From: Rhodococcus zopfii NBRC 100606 = JCM 9919 | GTDB lineage: Bacteria > Actinomycetota > Actinomycetes > Mycobacteriales > Mycobacteriaceae | DNA: 64,000 bases | Assembly (NCBI RefSeq): GCF_001895025.1 | Contig: NZ_BCXI01000014.1 | Coordinates: 124,001-188,000, forward strand | Direction: 5' to 3' | Shown here: in pieces, positions 1-10,972 of the stretch | Layout of the letters: the number at the start of each line of letters is the position of its first letter | How positions within the stretch are numbered: the first letter of the stretch is position 1 | Notes under the pieces: generated by a model | Database searches by the model: none | The model's input: the letters and a program-made list of their open reading frames with translations, nothing else | What the model was told of the DNA's origin: nothing | Position numbers and translations under genes: made by a program

Positions 1-158
1 TGTCCGCGGCCGTCGAGGACTGTCCGCGTGGATGCACCCATCTCGGTCCACCGGCCGACCCCGAGTGCGCGCTCGACGGCCTGGACGGAAAGTCACAGCG
101 CCGCGCGCATGCGGTCCGGGGACTGCTCGCAGCGCTCACAGAGCACGAAGCCTGGTGA
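1..158 (+). CDS. rsgA: Ribosome small-subunit-dependent GTPase RsgA, C-terminal fragment
   Basis: This is the last 51 codons of a gene cut by the left edge, read in the third frame and ending at TGA 156-158. The fragment contains a C-x3-C-x-H cluster (CPRGCTH) followed nine residues later by ECAL. This matches the C-terminal zinc-binding module of RsgA/YjeQ GTPases, which usually reads CxxxCxHxxEPxCAV. RsgA helps mature the 30S ribosomal subunit. In M. tuberculosis rsgA (Rv3228) lies just before desA3 in the same convergent arrangement, which supports the call. The GTPase domain is outside the window, so the identification rests on the zinc motif and gene order. Confidence 0.68.
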   Translation, partial: SAAVEDCPRGCTHLGPPADPECALDGLDGKSQRRAHAVRGLLAALTEHEAW

Positions 159-162
159 ACAA

Positions 163-198
163 GAGCGGCCCCGACTCCCTAGGGAGTCGGGGCCGCTC
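163..198. terminator. Bidirectional terminator between rsgA and desA
   Basis: A perfect 36-bp palindrome with 18-bp arms (GAGCGGCCCCGACTCCCT and its complement) starts 4 nt after the rsgA stop and ends 18 nt before the convergent desaturase stop. There is no long U-tract, as is common in actinobacterial terminators. Confidence 0.85.
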
Positions 199-216
199 GG
201 CACGATCCTCGCTCGT

Positions 217-1452
217 TCAGCGCATGCCGAGGACGCGGCGGACGAATCCGCGCTTGCGGCTCTTCTCGATCGCGGTGGCCAGACCGACGCGGCGGCCGGT
301 GAGCGGATCGACCGCGGCCTCGCCGCCGAAGCCGCGCTCGGAGGCGGTCTCGGGAGCGGCGTCACGGGTGTCGGTGAGGTACTTGTCGGGCAGCGACAGC
401 TTCGCGATGGTGCGCCACGACTTCCAGTACTGCACCGCGAACGGACCCGTGGTGTACGGCAGGTCGTACTTCTCGCACAGCGCCTTCACCCTGAGCGAGA
501 TCTCGTGGTAGCGGTTCGACGGCAGATCCGGGAAGATGTGGTGCTCGATCTGGTAGCTGAGGTTGCCGGTCATGAAGTCCATGACGCGGCCGCCGGAGAT
601 GTTGGCGGAACCGAGCATCTGCCGCAGATACCATTCGGCGTGCGTCTCGTTCTCGACGTCGGCCTTCGTGAACTTCTCGGCACCGTCCGGGAAGTGCCCG
701 CAGAAGATGACGGCGTTGGTCCAGAGGTTGCGCACGAAGTTCGCGGTGGCGTTCGCGGTCAGCGTCGACTTCCACGCCTTGCCGGTCAGTGCCGGGTGCA
801 CGACGTAGTCCTTGAGCGTCTGCTTGCCGATCTTGGCGAGGACCTCGCTGCCGAGTTCCTTGGTGCGCTCGCGATCGTCGCGGCCCTGGATGACCTTGCC
901 GAGCTCGAGCAGCTGGATCGCGATTCCGTACTGGAACAGCGACGCAAGGATCGCGTTGTAGGCGATGTTGCCGAGGTAGAACGGCTTCCAGCGCTGGTCG
1001 CGGGTCACGCGCAGCAGCCCGTATCCCACGTCGTCGTCCATGCCGAGGATGTTCGTGTACTTGTGGTGCAGGTAGTTGTGGGTCTGTTTCCAGTGCGCCG
1101 ACGGATCGGCGTTGTCCCATTCCCAGTTCGCCGAGTGCACCTCGGGGTCGTTCATCCAGTCCCACTGCCCGTGCATGACGTTGTGCCCGAGCTCCATGTT
1201 CTCGATGATCTTCGACAGCGAGAGCATGCCGGTGCCCAGCAGCCACAGCGAGCGCTTGCGCGAACCGAAGAGCACTGCGCGCCCACCGATTTCGAGTCCA
1301 CGCTGCAGGCGGATCGTGTTGCGGACGTAGCGGGCGTCCCGCTCGCCGCGCGCATCCTCGATGTCGCGACGGATGGCGTCGAGTTCGTGGCCGATGGCCT
1401 CGACGTCGGCCTCCGTCAGGTGCGCGTACTCCTTGATGTCCGAAATGGCCAT
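217..1452 (-). CDS. desA3: Membrane acyl-CoA desaturase, DesA3-like (paralog 1)
   Basis: This 411-residue membrane di-iron desaturase probably introduces a double bond into long-chain acyl-CoA, as DesA3 (Rv3229c) does when it makes oleoyl-CoA. The three histidine boxes are visible: HNVMH at residues 90-94, HNYLHH at 125-130 and QIEHH at 301-305, with an additional H253. Length is normal for the family. It is the last gene of a minus-strand cluster after the reductase at 2812-3942 and paralog 2 at 1527-2777. It also has its own promoter, with TAGGGT exactly 6 nt before the ATG and a palindromic operator directly upstream. The start is therefore probably leaderless. Which chain length or position each paralog prefers cannot be read from the sequence. 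Confidence 0.93.
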   Translation of the reverse strand: MAISDIKEYAHLTEADVEAIGHELDAIRRDIEDARGERDARYVRNTIRLQRGLEIGGRAVLFGSRKRSLWLLGTGMLSLSKIIENMELGHNVMHGQWDWMNDPEVHSANWEWDNADPSAHWKQTHNYLHHKYTNILGMDDDVGYGLLRVTRDQRWKPFYLGNIAYNAILASLFQYGIAIQLLELGKVIQGRDDRERTKELGSEVLAKIGKQTLKDYVVHPALTGKAWKSTLTANATANFVRNLWTNAVIFCGHFPDGAEKFTKADVENETHAEWYLRQMLGSANISGGRVMDFMTGNLSYQIEHHIFPDLPSNRYHEISLRVKALCEKYDLPYTTGPFAVQYWKSWRTIAKLSLPDKYLTDTRDAAPETASERGFGGEAAVDPLTGRRVGLATAIEKSRKRGFVRRVLGMR

Positions 1453-1458
1453 GCGGCT

Positions 1459-1490
1459 ACCCTACCGTAGGTTACGGCTCCGTAGGTTAG
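1459..1490 (-). promoter_or_regulatory. Promoter and palindromic operator of desaturase 1
   Basis: On the minus strand TAGGGT (1459-1464) lies 6 nt before the desaturase ATG, consistent with a leaderless -10. Just upstream, 1472-1485 reads TTACGGCTCCGTAG, one base off the palindrome CTACGGNNCCGTAG that occurs twice upstream of the reductase gene. It overlaps a second palindrome, CCGTAGGTTACGG (1465-1477). The repeats fill the -35/-10 interval, which fits repressor binding. Confidence 0.65.
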
Positions 1491-1526
1491 CGGAATCCGT
1501 ACTGTGGGGCGAATCACAAATCAAGA

Positions 1527-2777
1527 TCATTTCTTGCGGCGCGCAACGAATTTCGCCTCCGCGTGGGCGCGTAGGGCCGTGAGCAGACCCCGGCGCCGAC
1601 CGGTCACCGGATCGACCGAGGGCGCCGTCGCCCCGAGGACGCCCGCCGGCGAGAACTTGCGCTCGGAGGAGGTCTCCGGCGCATCGTCCGAGGTGGCCCA
1701 CAGGAATCGGTCCGGCACCGCGAGCTTGTGGATCGTGCGCAGCGCGAGCAGATACTGCCTGCCGAGCGAACCCGTCGTGTACGGCAGGTCGTACTTGGCA
1801 CACAGCGCCCGCACCCGAGCGGCGATCTCCGGATACCGGTTGCTCGGCAGATCGGGGAACAGGTGATGCTCGATCTGGTAGCTCAGGTTCCCGGTCATGA
1901 AACCCATGACCGGGCCGCCGGAGATGTTCGCGCTGCCGAGCAGCTGCCGCAGATACCACTGCGCGTGCGTCTCGTTCTCGAACTGGTCGACGGTGAACTT
2001 CTCCGCGCCGTCCGGGAAATGCCCGCAGAAGATCACCGCGTACGCCCACACGTTCCGGATCAGGTTCGCGGTGAGATTCGCGTACAGCGTGGTGCGCCAG
2101 GCCGGGCCGGTCAAGGCCGGGAACAACACCACGTCCTTGACGACCTGACGCGTCGCCTTGCGCGCAAAATCCTTGTTGGCCTGCGAGTTCCACTGCGCGG
2201 GCGAAACCTGATCGGCCTCCTTCTGCGCCGCCAGGTCGTGCAGGGCGATGCCCCACTCGAAGGTCGCGGCGAGGATCACGTTCGCGACCGGCTGCAGGAG
2301 GTTGATCGGGCGCCACACCTCGTCGCGCGTCATCCGCAGGATGCCGAATCCCACGTCCTCGTCCATGCCGACGATGTTCGTGTAGGTGTGGTGCACGTAG
2401 TTGTGGGCGCGCTTCCAGTGCGCCGACGGCCCGGTCTGGTCCCACTCCCACGACGTGGAGTGGATCTCCGGGTCGTTCATCCAGTCCCACTGCCCGTGCA
2501 TGACATTGTGCCCGAGCTCCATGTTCTCGATGATCTTCGACAGCGAGAGCATCGCGGTGCCCAGCGCCCACATCGGCCGTCTACGGGACCCGAGCAGCGC
2601 CACCCGCCCACCCAGTTCGAGCAGCCGCTGCAGGCGGATCGTGTTGCGGATGTAGCGGGCGTCTCGAACCCCGCGCGATTCCTCCACGTCGCGTCGGATC
2701 GCATCGAACTCACGGCCCAGCGCTTCGATGTCCGAATCGCTGAGATGCGCGAACGCGCGGATGTCGGTGATGGCCAC
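1527..2777 (-). CDS. desA3: Membrane acyl-CoA desaturase, DesA3-like (paralog 2)
   Basis: This 416-residue protein is strongly similar to the neighbouring desaturase throughout, and its histidine boxes fall at identical positions: HNVMH 90-94, HNYVHH 125-130, QIEHH 301-305, and H253. It should catalyse the same type of O2- and NADPH-dependent acyl desaturation in the membrane. The GTG start is preceded by AAGGA six bases upstream, and the gene follows the reductase stop by 34 bp, so the two are probably co-transcribed. The paralogs diverge most in the 180-215 region and at the C-terminus. Tandem duplication is the simplest origin; different acyl specificities are possible but unproven. Confidence 0.93.
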   Translation of the reverse strand: MAITDIRAFAHLSDSDIEALGREFDAIRRDVEESRGVRDARYIRNTIRLQRLLELGGRVALLGSRRRPMWALGTAMLSLSKIIENMELGHNVMHGQWDWMNDPEIHSTSWEWDQTGPSAHWKRAHNYVHHTYTNIVGMDEDVGFGILRMTRDEVWRPINLLQPVANVILAATFEWGIALHDLAAQKEADQVSPAQWNSQANKDFARKATRQVVKDVVLFPALTGPAWRTTLYANLTANLIRNVWAYAVIFCGHFPDGAEKFTVDQFENETHAQWYLRQLLGSANISGGPVMGFMTGNLSYQIEHHLFPDLPSNRYPEIAARVRALCAKYDLPYTTGSLGRQYLLALRTIHKLAVPDRFLWATSDDAPETSSERKFSPAGVLGATAPSVDPVTGRRRGLLTALRAHAEAKFVARRKK

Positions 2778-2811
2778 TCAGGGTCCTTGCTATGGAACGG
2801 GCGGTGGAGAG

Positions 2812-3942
2812 TCAGGCGTCGAGAGTGCAATCACCGGCAGCCGCGGAAATACAGGTCTGGACACGCTCTCCCTCGGCGTGTTCCTTGCCGGACCGCAGAT
2901 CGACGATGTGCCCCTTCTCGAGCGGGACCACACAAGTCTGACAGATGCCCATCCGGCAGCCGAACGGCATCAGCGCGCCGACGCTCTCGCCGGCCTCGAG
3001 CAGCGTCGTCGCGCCGTCGACGGTGACGGTCTTGCCCGACTTCGCGAAGGTCACGGTACCGCCGGAACCCGAAGTGTCGGCCCGGGTGACCGCGAACCGC
3101 TCCAGGTGCAGGCGATCCTCGATTCCGGCCTTCTTCCAGAACGCCTCGATCTCGTCGAGCATCTGCTGCGGTCCGCATGCCCAGGTCTGGCGTTCACGCC
3201 AGTCGGGGCAGACCTCGTCGAGCCGGTCCAGCGGGAATTGCCCCTGCGAACGGGTGAGCTGGACGTGCGAGTGGAACCGGTCGTGCGTGGCGTCGAACCG
3301 CTCGAGCTCGGCACGGAACATCACGTCGTCCGCGGTCGGCGCCGAGTGCACGTGCACGACGTCGGGCAGATCGACGTCTCGGTCCACCGCGCGCCGATCG
3401 AGCGTGCGCAGCATCGACATGATCGGGGTGATACCGCTGCCTGCGGTGAGCATCAGGATCCGCTCCGGCGGCGGGTCCGGCAGCACGAAGTCACCCTTCG
3501 GGGCCGCGAGCCGCACGATCGTGCCGGCGGGCACACCGGTGACGAGGTGGCTCGACAGGAAGCCTTCCGGCATCGCCTTGACCGCGATCGAGATGAGCTT
3601 GTCGTTCCAGGTGGCCGACGACGTCAGCGAGTAGGACCGCCAATGCCACCGACCGTCGATGTGCAGACCGATGCCGATGTACTGGCCGGAGGCGTACCCG
3701 AAGTCGAAACCCCAGCCGGGCCTGATGACGAGGGTCGCCGAATCCGCCGTCTCGGGGCGAACCTCGACGATGCGGCCGCGCAGTTCACGCGCCGACCACA
3801 GCGGGTTCACCAAGTGCAGGTAGTCGTCGGGCAACAGCGGCGTGGTGAACCGCGCAACCGCGCCGCGAACGAGATTCGACACGGACCGCTCGGACGCCGC
3901 AACGTTCGCTGCGGGACGCTCGATCCACTCCTTCAAACCCAT
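2812..3942 (-). CDS. Ferredoxin reductase-type electron donor for DesA (FAD, NADPH, 2Fe-2S)
   Basis: This 376-residue oxidoreductase carries an FAD-binding domain (RSYSLTS at 102-108), an NAD(P)H-binding domain ([12 protein letters not shown], about 166-177) and a C-terminal plant-type 2Fe-2S domain with Cys329, Cys334, Cys337 and Cys364. The order is that of Rv3230c, the known electron-transfer partner that supplies electrons from NADPH to DesA3. It is the first gene of the operon, has GAGGAG 9 nt before its ATG, and lies directly upstream of both desaturases. Two palindromic operators sit in its promoter. Function is secure at the level of electron donor; pairing with both desaturases is inferred from co-localisation. 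Confidence 0.92.
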   Translation of the reverse strand: MGLKEWIERPAANVAASERSVSNLVRGAVARFTTPLLPDDYLHLVNPLWSARELRGRIVEVRPETADSATLVIRPGWGFDFGYASGQYIGIGLHIDGRWHWRSYSLTSSATWNDKLISIAVKAMPEGFLSSHLVTGVPAGTIVRLAAPKGDFVLPDPPPERILMLTAGSGITPIMSMLRTLDRRAVDRDVDLPDVVHVHSAPTADDVMFRAELERFDATHDRFHSHVQLTRSQGQFPLDRLDEVCPDWRERQTWACGPQQMLDEIEAFWKKAGIEDRLHLERFAVTRADTSGSGGTVTFAKSGKTVTVDGATTLLEAGESVGALMPFGCRMGICQTCVVPLEKGHIVDLRSGKEHAEGERVQTCISAAAGDCTLDA

Positions 3943-3968
3943 CGACCACTTCTCCTCACCCAGTGCGG

Positions 3969-4018
3969 CTACGGTTCCGTAGGTTACCAGAAGCTACGGC
4001 ACCGTAGGTTACGGACAA
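3969..4018 (-). promoter_or_regulatory. Promoter with two CTACGGNNCCGTAG operators before the desaturase operon
   Basis: Perfect palindromes lie at 3969-3982 (CTACGGTTCCGTAG) and 3994-4007 (CTACGGCACCGTAG), with centres 25 bp apart and each followed by GTTAC. On the minus strand TTGTCC (4013-4018) and TAGCTT (3991-3996) are 16 bp apart and could be the -35 and -10. One operator then lies in the spacer and the other overlaps the start region. This fits a dimeric TetR-type repressor sensing acyl-CoA or fatty acid; the regulator is not identified. Confidence 0.68.
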
Positions 4019-4044
4019 GTAGTCGAGAACCCGCTCGGCCCGTC

Positions 4045-4575
4045 TTACAACAGTTCCAGCAGGAACGGCAGCTCCTGCGTCGCGTACCACGCCAGCTGAT
4101 GGTCCTCCGCGTCGCCGAGCACGAACTCGGCCTCCTCGTCGCCCATGTCCGCTGCGTCGACCACTTCCACGGCCCGCGCCACGTCGGCCTCCGCCCCCTC
4201 GAGATCCACGTGTACCGAGGCCACCGACTTCAGCGCGACGGGCGCCGAGAGCCGAACGACGGCATCGTCGAGATCCGGACGCGGGGTGGCCTCCTCGACA
4301 TCCGCCGCCACCACCACTCGACGCACCGGCAGATCCGCGGCCGACTCGTCGTCCGCGCGCGCGGCCAGCAACCGCAGCGACGCCCGCGCGGCCTCGGCCA
4401 TGGCGACCTCGGCGAGTTCCTCGTCGTCGCCGGACGTGTAGGCCTCGCGCAAGGCGGCCGTCACCGCGAACGCGGTGCGGCTCATCGCCTCGACCTCACC
4501 GTCGGCGACGAGTCGCTGCAGCATGTCGATCGTCGCCGGCACATAGACCCGCGTCTTTTCCCTACCTACTGGCAT
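4045..4575 (-). CDS. Conserved hypothetical protein, Rv3231c/DUF6912-like
   Basis: A 176-residue acidic soluble protein beginning with the conserved-looking RVYVPAT segment. It has no signal peptide or membrane segment. The position, between a WS/DGAT gene and the desaturase operon, matches M. tuberculosis Rv3231c, a member of an actinobacterial family of unknown function. Its start overlaps the end of the WS/DGAT gene by 14 bp, so the two are probably translated from one transcript. The C-terminal part (EDHQLAWYATQE, about 156-167) looks like the family signature. No catalytic motif was recognised, and no function is proposed. Confidence 0.75.
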   Translation of the reverse strand: MPVGREKTRVYVPATIDMLQRLVADGEVEAMSRTAFAVTAALREAYTSGDDEELAEVAMAEAARASLRLLAARADDESAADLPVRRVVVAADVEEATPRPDLDDAVVRLSAPVALKSVASVHVDLEGAEADVARAVEVVDAADMGDEEAEFVLGDAEDHQLAWYATQELPFLLELL

Positions 4576-5980
4576 CCAACAACTCCTCGAGTGCTTCCTG
4601 CAGCAGCGACGTCAGCACCCCCACATCGGGCATCGCATCGCGGTCCGCGTTCAAACCGTAGTAGACGGACCCGTCGTAGGACGTCAACGCGATGCTCAAC
4701 GCCTGATTCTTCAGCAGCGGCGAGATCGGGTACGTCTCCAGGACAGGGACCCCGGCCAGGTAGAGCGGATGCTGCGGGCCCGGTGCGTTGGTGATCATCA
4801 GATTGAACACGCGCTGCGAGAAGCCGCTCGCCACCCGCACCCCCACGGCGTGCATCGTCGCCGGCGCGAAGCCCGACAACCGGATCATGGCCTGGGCCGC
4901 GATCCGGCGCCGCTGCCGCGCGTAGGCCTCGCCCGCATGCGCTATGTGCGACAACCGCACCACGGCATTCGGTTCCCCCACAGGCAGGTCGACGAGGAAG
5001 GTCGACACCTCACCTTGCGGATGCACCTGGATCGTCTCGGCGCCGTCCGCGTCCTCCGCGTCCGCCGGGTCCTGCGTGTACACCGAGATCGGCACCATCG
5101 CGCGCACCACCGACGCCTCGGTCACCGGTTCCCCGCGGGAGAGCAACCAGTAGCGCAGCGCACCGGCGATCACCGCGAGCACGACGTCGTTGATGGTGCA
5201 GCCGTACCTGGAATGGATCTTGCGGTACAGCTCCAGATCGGACCGGACCACCGCGAACCGACGGCTGCGCGAAATCGACTCGTTGAGCGGGCTCTCCGGC
5301 GCCGATTGCGCGGCGGTCCGCGCCAGGCGCCCGACCACGTCGACGGCCTCGGTCGCGGTGGCGGCGAGGTTGCCCACCGCAGCACGCATCAACGCGACAC
5401 CCTCCCCCGGACGGGCGACCAGATCGGCGAGCGCGCCGATCAGCAGCGCGGTGTCCGACGGCTCCTGTTCCGGCATCCACAGCTCTTCGGGCACCTGCCG
5501 TGGTTCGACTTCGGAATCGAACAGCACCTGCCCGATGTCCAACGCATCCTCCCCGTCGACGAGCGCCGAATGCGACTTCGTGAACAGCGCACACCGGTTC
5601 CCGGCGAGACCCTCGACGAGATACATCTCCCACAACGGGCGGGTCCGGTCCAGGGGACGCGAGATCAGCCGCGCCAGTAGATCATGCAACTGATCGTCCG
5701 AACCCGGACGCGGCAACGCCGAGCGTCGCACGTGGTACGCGATATCGAAGTCGCGGTCGTCCACCCACACCGGACGCGCCAGACCGAAGGCGACCTCCCG
5801 CACCTTCTGGCGGTAGCGCGGCACCTCCGAGATGCGGCGCTCCACCAACTGCAGGAGCGTCTCCAAATCGAGGCCGCCCTCCGGCTCGGCCAGGATCGCG
5901 AGCGACCCGATGTGCATCGGTGTGTTCGTCGTCTCCAGAAAGTAGAACGACGCATCCTGCGCGGTCATGCGGGTCGTCAT
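4562..5980 (-). CDS. WS/DGAT-family acyltransferase with altered catalytic motif
   Basis: This 472-residue protein belongs to the wax ester synthase/diacylglycerol acyltransferase family, whose members join acyl-CoA to alcohols or diacylglycerol to make storage lipid. Family features include PLWEMY at 115-120 and the C-terminal NAPGP region. The catalytic HHxxxDG motif reads HSALVDG at residues 137-143: codon 138 (5567-5569) is TCG, serine, instead of the second histidine. The paralog at 55261-56616 has HHALTDG at exactly the same position. The protein may therefore be inactive or use different chemistry. Its ATG overlaps the stop of the HAD gene by 4 bp, and its 3-prime end overlaps the DUF6912-like gene. 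Confidence 0.88.
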   Translation of the reverse strand: MTTRMTAQDASFYFLETTNTPMHIGSLAILAEPEGGLDLETLLQLVERRISEVPRYRQKVREVAFGLARPVWVDDRDFDIAYHVRRSALPRPGSDDQLHDLLARLISRPLDRTRPLWEMYLVEGLAGNRCALFTKSHSALVDGEDALDIGQVLFDSEVEPRQVPEELWMPEQEPSDTALLIGALADLVARPGEGVALMRAAVGNLAATATEAVDVVGRLARTAAQSAPESPLNESISRSRRFAVVRSDLELYRKIHSRYGCTINDVVLAVIAGALRYWLLSRGEPVTEASVVRAMVPISVYTQDPADAEDADGAETIQVHPQGEVSTFLVDLPVGEPNAVVRLSHIAHAGEAYARQRRRIAAQAMIRLSGFAPATMHAVGVRVASGFSQRVFNLMITNAPGPQHPLYLAGVPVLETYPISPLLKNQALSIALTSYDGSVYYGLNADRDAMPDVGVLTSLLQEALEELLDASR

Positions 5981-6468
5981 CTGCGAGTGTCCCCCTCACC
6001 CCTGTCCGTGACCCCGTCCACGGCCGCGGAGGTCGCGGGAACGGGGGTCGCGGGCACCTCGTCGTCGGCGCTCAGCTCGAAGAGTACGGCCAGTTCTGCC
6101 ACAACGACATCCGGACGCTCGTGGTGGACCCCGACCATGCCCACGGCGGCCGCGGCGCGCACGTTCGAGACGAGGTCGTCGACGAAGACACACTGCGCGG
6201 GTTCCAGTCCCAGCCGCTGCGCCACGAGCCGGTAGCTCCGCGGGTCGGGTTTGGCCAATCCCACGTCGCCGGAGAGCACCACCTCGTCGACCAAGCGCCC
6301 ACCGCCGAGCTCTCGGAGCCGGTCCGCACCGGGACCCCCCGGATCGTTGCTCAGGATCGCCGTTCGCACACCCCGCTCGCGAAGCGCGGCGACCACCTCC
6401 ACGAGTGCATGCGCGTCCGTTCCGGGACCCGAGAGCACACCACCGAAATCCAGTACCAATCCCCGCAC
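5977..6468 (-). CDS. HAD-superfamily hydrolase
   Basis: This 163-residue protein is a HAD-like phosphatase without a large cap domain. Motif I is DFGGVL at residues 7-12, motif II is LSND at about 39-42, and the Lys/Asp motifs III-IV are seen as GLAKPDP and VFVDD. The second aspartate of motif I, usual in phosphatases, is a glycine, as in some HAD subfamilies. The substrate is unknown. The GTG start is preceded by TAGGGT 6 nt upstream, indicating a leaderless transcript. The stop overlaps the WS/DGAT start as ATGA, so this gene heads a three-gene operon. Confidence 0.83.
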   Translation of the reverse strand: MRGLVLDFGGVLSGPGTDAHALVEVVAALRERGVRTAILSNDPGGPGADRLRELGGGRLVDEVVLSGDVGLAKPDPRSYRLVAQRLGLEPAQCVFVDDLVSNVRAAAAVGMVGVHHERPDVVVAELAVLFELSADDEVPATPVPATSAAVDGVTDRGEGDTRR

Positions 6469-6474
6469 ACACTC

Positions 6475-6480
6475 ACCCTA
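6475..6480 (-). promoter_or_regulatory. -10 element of the HAD/WS-DGAT operon (leaderless)
   Basis: TAGGGT on the minus strand lies exactly 6 nt before the GTG start of the HAD gene. Confidence 0.55.
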
Positions 6481-6651
6481 GAGTCGGGCGCCACCCTCGG
6501 CGACAGGAAGCGTTTCGGCAGGCACTCGCGCCGCGGGTGTGGCACGATGACGGCGGCTCCGTCCTCTCCCGGGGTCGACCATGCTGTCGCGGGTCGCGAC
6601 CGATGCACTTCTGTCACGGGCGCCCCGCCTCGAACGTCACCAGGGAGACGC

Positions 6652-7155
6652 ATGCCCGATAACCCCGGTATCCGCCACGTCCTGCGGATTCCTCTGTACG
6701 AACCACCCGTCCGGCACAACTGCGATCGGCCGCGCCGGTACGCGACACGACGTGCGACCGCGCACGACGGGAGGTCGCCCCGTCCGACGCGGACCGCTCC
6801 GGTCGCCACCCCTCTCGCGCCGACCGTCGATCCGGCGGCGGCCGCCTTCGCCGAGCGCGCGGTGCGGGTGGTGCTCGAAGTCCTCGACCGACGTCGACCG
6901 GACACGCAACTGGAGGCGGTACTCGATCCCGTCCTGCACGATGCGCTGGCGCCGACGCGGTCTGCGCACCCGGATGCAGGCAGCGCGATCCTGCTGCGTA
7001 CCCGGTTACGCGCCGTCGATGCCGACACCGCCGAACTGTTCGGTTCCTACACGCGTGGCCATCGTGTCCTCGCGGTGGCCGGTCGCGTCGGCCGGACCGC
7101 GCCGACGCGCCGTGCCCCGCACGGGTGGCTCATCACCTCGCTGTGGCTGGGGTGA
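6652..7155 (+). CDS. Rv3235-like conserved protein (DUF6459-type)
   Basis: The ATG at 6652 follows a good ribosome site (GGGAGA, 5 nt spacing) and opens a 167-residue basic protein. The N-terminal third is Arg/Pro-rich and probably disordered. The remainder forms a compact alpha/beta region ending in GWLITSLWLG, a tail typical of the Rv3235 family found upstream of secA in mycolata. In those genomes it also lies convergent to secA, as here. The reading frame is open further upstream, but no start with a ribosome site precedes it. No enzymatic motif was recognised and the function is unknown. Confidence 0.75.
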   Translation: MPDNPGIRHVLRIPLYEPPVRHNCDRPRRYATRRATAHDGRSPRPTRTAPVATPLAPTVDPAAAAFAERAVRVVLEVLDRRRPDTQLEAVLDPVLHDALAPTRSAHPDAGSAILLRTRLRAVDADTAELFGSYTRGHRVLAVAGRVGRTAPTRRAPHGWLITSLWLG

Positions 7156-7156
7156 T

Positions 7157-7177
7157 CCGGCGCCCCCGGGCGGCCGG
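7157..7177. terminator. Possible short hairpin between Rv3235-like gene and secA
   Basis: The 25-bp convergent gap holds a CCGGCGCCC / GGGCGGCCGG inverted repeat with one bulge and a very tight loop. It is a weak candidate for a shared terminator. Confidence 0.35.
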
Positions 7178-7180
7178 GCC

Positions 7181-9988
<2,808 letters not shown>

Positions 9989-10030
9989 TGGGTGTTCGTC
10001 CTCAATCTCGGGTTCGTGCACGGACAAGAA

Positions 10031-10067
10031 AATCCGGCCGAGGGCCTCGTCGGTCCCCGGCCGGATT
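10031..10067 (-). terminator. Hairpin in the secA leader
   Basis: A 10-bp perfect stem (AATCCGGCCG / CGGCCGGATT) with an inner GGG/CCC pairing lies 43 nt before the secA GTG and only 3 nt before the alternative TTG. It could be a second hpf terminator or a leader structure that affects secA. Confidence 0.55.
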
Positions 10068-10081
10068 CCATGGTAGGCGTT

Positions 10082-10117
10082 CGGTCGGAGCGGCCGCGAT
10101 CGCGACCGCTCCGACCG
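10082..10117 (-). terminator. Terminator after hpf
   Basis: A 12-bp perfect stem (CGGTCGGAGCGG / CCGCTCCGACCG) begins 5 nt after the hpf stop codon on the minus strand and has a self-complementary GCGATCGC in its loop. Confidence 0.7.
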
Positions 10118-10122
10118 GGCAT

Positions 10123-10785
10123 TCAGACCAGGCTGATCAGGCCGTAGTCGAACGCGTGCCGGCGATAGACGACCGACGGCTTGTCCGATTCCTTGTCGTG
10201 GAACAGGTAGAAGTCGTGGCCGACCAGTTCCATCTCGTACAGGGCGTCGTCGACGGTCATCGGCTCGGCCTTGTGTGTCTTCGTCCGGACGATCCGGCCG
10301 GGACCGCTCTCCTTGTCCGCTTCGAGGTCGTGCGCCAGATCCGGCGAGATGCCGAGCGAATCGTCCTGGGCAAGCGCCGCAGTGGCGGCGGCAACCGACA
10401 CGGGGGTCTTGTCACCGTAGGAGACCTTGCGACGATCCTTGGAGCGCCGCAGGCGGGATTCGAGCTTGGCGGTGACCGACTCGAACGCCGCATAGAAACT
10501 GTCGGCGGACGCCTCGGCGCGTGCGATCGGGCCCTTGCCGCGGGCGGTGATCTCGACCCGCTGGCAGCTCTTCATCTGCCGGCGATTGCGCTCGTGCTGC
10601 AGTTCGACATCGAACAGGAAAATGGTCGGATCGAATCGCTCCAATCGGCCGAGTTTCTCGGACACGTAGATCCGGAAGTGGTCCGGAACCTCGACGTTGC
10701 GTCCCTTGACAACGATGTCCGCGCTGGGACCGGCTTCACCGTCGATGTCGGCAGCGGAAACCTTGGACTTCGAAGGGGTCGTCAC
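10123..10785 (-). CDS. hpf: Long-form ribosome hibernation promoting factor
   Basis: This 220-residue long-form HPF (RaiA family) inactivates ribosomes by driving 100S dimers in stationary phase or stress. The N-terminal S30AE domain spans roughly residues 25-125 ([15 protein letters not shown] and following) and the C-terminal dimerisation domain roughly 165-220, with [20 protein letters not shown] and an ending typical of the family. Start: GTG at 10785, with GGGAGG 5 nt upstream. The frame is open a further 67 codons upstream, but that extension has unrelated composition. It lies between comF and secA, as in Rv3241c. Mycobacterial homologs respond to hypoxia; no DosR-like site was recognised here. 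Confidence 0.94.
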   Translation of the reverse strand: MTTPSKSKVSAADIDGEAGPSADIVVKGRNVEVPDHFRIYVSEKLGRLERFDPTIFLFDVELQHERNRRQMKSCQRVEITARGKGPIARAEASADSFYAAFESVTAKLESRLRRSKDRRKVSYGDKTPVSVAAATAALAQDDSLGISPDLAHDLEADKESGPGRIVRTKTHKAEPMTVDDALYEMELVGHDFYLFHDKESDKPSVVYRRHAFDYGLISLV

Positions 10786-10972
10786 TCGTACCTCCCGAGT
10801 ACGGCCGGTGCAGCCCGCGCACCGGCATGTTCGATGAGCGCGTGAGCGCTCCGCCCGGATCGGGCAGATCGAACGTTTCCGCCCGTCTACCAGTGTTTTC
10901 CGGGTCTGAGGGCGACGGTAGTACGTAACCTCAGCGAGTGCCACCGTTCCGCTGAATTTCACTCGTGTCCAC

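Noticed and set aside
28-1470. Long plus-strand open frame across desaturase 1
   Set aside because: It is antisense to a clear desaturase with all histidine boxes; high GC keeps the opposite strand open.
2728-4794. 688-codon plus-strand open frame
   Set aside because: It covers the reductase, the DUF6912-like gene and part of the WS/DGAT gene on the other strand; composition is Arg/His-rich as expected for a shadow frame.
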